Shown here: piece by piece, positions 62,648 to 64,000 of the stretch
How positions within the stretch are numbered: position 1 is the first letter of the stretch
Layout: each line of letters begins with the position of its first letter
From: Cotesia glomerata
Lineage: Eukaryota; Arthropoda; Insecta; Hymenoptera; Braconidae
Assembly (NCBI RefSeq): GCF_020080835.1
Contig: NC_058158.1
Location: 31,390,305-31,454,304 of the forward strand
Length of the DNA: 64,000 nucleotides
Direction of reading: 5' to 3'
Notes under the pieces: generated by a model
Database searches by the model: none
Told to the model about the DNA's origin: nothing
The model's input: only the letters and a program-made list of their open reading frames with translations
Position numbers and translations under genes: made by a program

Positions 62648-63731
62648 TATAATTTTTATATTTAAGCATTTGAATGAATCAAAAAATTAGTCAGTATATT
62701 TTTATATAAACAAATATGAAATTTTTCTCAGTATATATTATTTTATTACATAATATGTTATAGCATTAGAAATGTATGTATTTAACAAAGCGAGTATTAA
62801 AGTTTAATCTTTACTTACAGTACAAATATAATTTACATGCTAATCTTAATAAGTGTGTACCTAATATATGGCTGTATAATTTTAATTCTTTTACGTTTTA
62901 AAAAAGCAAATCAATATATTTTTTAAAACTTTGATGTTAACATTAATTTAACCATAAGTATAATAACAATATGTACCTATGTAAAGTAAAAAAAAAAAAA
63001 CAATGCTAAAAAATCTTAAGTATTATATATTATTTTTTAAGTTTATGTTATCATTAGTTATTTCTTTTTCAAAACAAAACACTTAAGTTACTGAAAGTAA
63101 AACTGATTGTGTCGTCGATAACGTTGAACGTAATAAAACTGCGATAAGAATTATTATATGAGCTCTTTATCACCGATACAGAATTTCTTCAACGCATACT
63201 TTGAACAATGTATTGGCTTTGAATTTTCAAGTGCAATTTGATCTTGACATAAATTAAATACAGTAATCACTAAACTCATAAAACTTTGATGATTGAAAAA
63301 TACAGTAAGTATAATTACGCACTAATAATATTGATTTTTCTTACAATCTAACTTAAATATTCTTCTGTATTACAATCTAGCTTTAAAAGTTTCCAATGAA
63401 CTTTTAAATAATGTAATCGTTTTTTATTGATTTTCAGAATTTCTAGTCCCCTTTTAGACAAATCAATTATTTTACATTAATTATCCGAAGTAACCCCAAA
63501 TAATTTTTTATACGACGAAAAATTTATCAATTTGTAAAATTGCTCTTTTTTAAATCTTTGCTCTTATAATTAAAAAATTTTAAGTATTCATAAAAAAATC
63601 AAATATGTAAATTTTTTCTATAATTGATAAAAATGATTTATCCAGTAAATTATTATTTTTATAATTCCAAATCACGATAGTAGCTAGAGAAGAAAAAAAA
63701 ATCGATGAATAATTTCAATTTAATACAACAC
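62648..63731. other. AT-rich spacer
   Basis: No gene or structured repeat recognised between the MITE and the 3' end of the WAP gene. Confidence 0.5.
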
Positions 63732-63744
63732 TCAAAAAACAATT

Positions 63745-64000
63745 TTATGTACGAACACATTCGTAACGTTTGGTACTACGATTGAATTCACATTTTTGAT
63801 ATTTATTGCAGGTTGTTCCACCACAACTGACCCCATTATCTCCAGAACCTTTGTATCCGCCGTTGTAACCAGTTGCGACTGCACTCGGTGACACGCAAGA
63901 CATAGAGCCGCATTTATTCGGGCAGCATTTTTCATTAAACGAACATTCATAGTCGCTGTGACATCTCGGCATGCATCTCGTAACAGTATTTTGGAGAGGA
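63745..64000 (-). CDS. WAP-domain secreted protein, C-terminal exon (partial, runs off the window)
   Basis: The frame is open from the window edge (PLQNTVTRCMPRCHSDYEC...) to a TAA at 63745. It contains the second half of a whey-acidic-protein four-disulfide core: C-x3-C-x5-C-x5-CC-x3-C-x4-C (CMPRCHSDYEC, EKCCPNKCGSMSC). A Gly/Ser/Tyr spacer follows, then four more cysteines (CGGTTCNKYQKCEF ... YECVRT). WAP proteins are secreted protease inhibitors or antimicrobial factors. The Met in the frame is probably internal, because the cysteine pattern needs the upstream residues. The signal peptide and first half lie outside. Confidence 0.75.
   Translation of the reverse strand, partial: PLQNTVTRCMPRCHSDYECSFNEKCCPNKCGSMSCVSPSAVATGYNGGYKGSGDNGVSCGGTTCNKYQKCEFNRSTKRYECVRT

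Noticed and set aside
1..64000. tRNA or rRNA genes
   Set aside because: None recognised while reading both strands; a tRNA covariance scan was not possible, so short RNA genes could have been missed.

Overview
The window is nuclear DNA from an insect. It is very AT-rich, has short spliced exons with GT-AG introns, carries many simple repeats and two 100-N assembly gaps (23960-24059 and 49060-49159), and encodes clear insect orthologues (Syncrip, spastin, MOF, Warts, chemosensory proteins). The compact introns and a local chemosensory-protein (CSP) cluster suggest Hymenoptera, possibly a parasitoid wasp; that placement is inference.

Layout. 1-2.5 kb (+): a four-exon carbohydrate sulfotransferase. 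3.2-14.2 kb (-): four tandem CSP genes. One is a classical two-exon, single-domain CSP. The other three are three-exon genes whose spliced products hold two consecutive CSP domains. In one of them intron 2 has grown to about 4.2 kb through a terminal-inverted-repeat element that carries a non-LTR retrotransposon fragment and a 620-bp foldback hairpin. 16.2-19.2 kb (+): complete spastin (5 exons, 722 aa). 23.8 kb (-): the last exon of an unidentified Gln/Pro-rich protein, cut by the first gap. 27.0-40.7 kb (+): Syncrip/hnRNP Q-R, with a mutually exclusive exon pair in RRM2, a 15-nt microexon and a NAGNAG acceptor. 41-48.9 kb holds no recognisable gene. 49.2 kb (-): the first coding exon of warts/LATS, cut by the second gap. 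51.3-53.3 kb (-): complete MOF/KAT8 acetyltransferase (7 exons, 455 aa). 55.05-58.76 kb: a hAT-like inverted-repeat element with very long arms around an acidic, tandem-repeat reading frame that is not a transposase. 59.3-60.6 kb (-): EBAG9/RCAS1 orthologue (4 exons, 209 aa). 61.4-62.4 kb (+): an intronless viperin (RSAD2-type radical SAM enzyme). 63.7-64 kb (-): the C-terminal exon of a WAP-domain secreted protein running off the edge.

How the parts relate. Most genes are unrelated neighbours. The CSP block is a true tandem family: same strand, the same phase-1 intron at the conserved lysine, and a shared two-domain architecture. EBAG9 and viperin start divergently about 750 bp apart. The most unusual items are the double-domain CSPs, the intronless viperin, and the long-armed hAT-like element with a repeat-encoding cargo. 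Splice coordinates were assigned by hand from GT-AG sites, reading phase and family knowledge; no transcript evidence was available.
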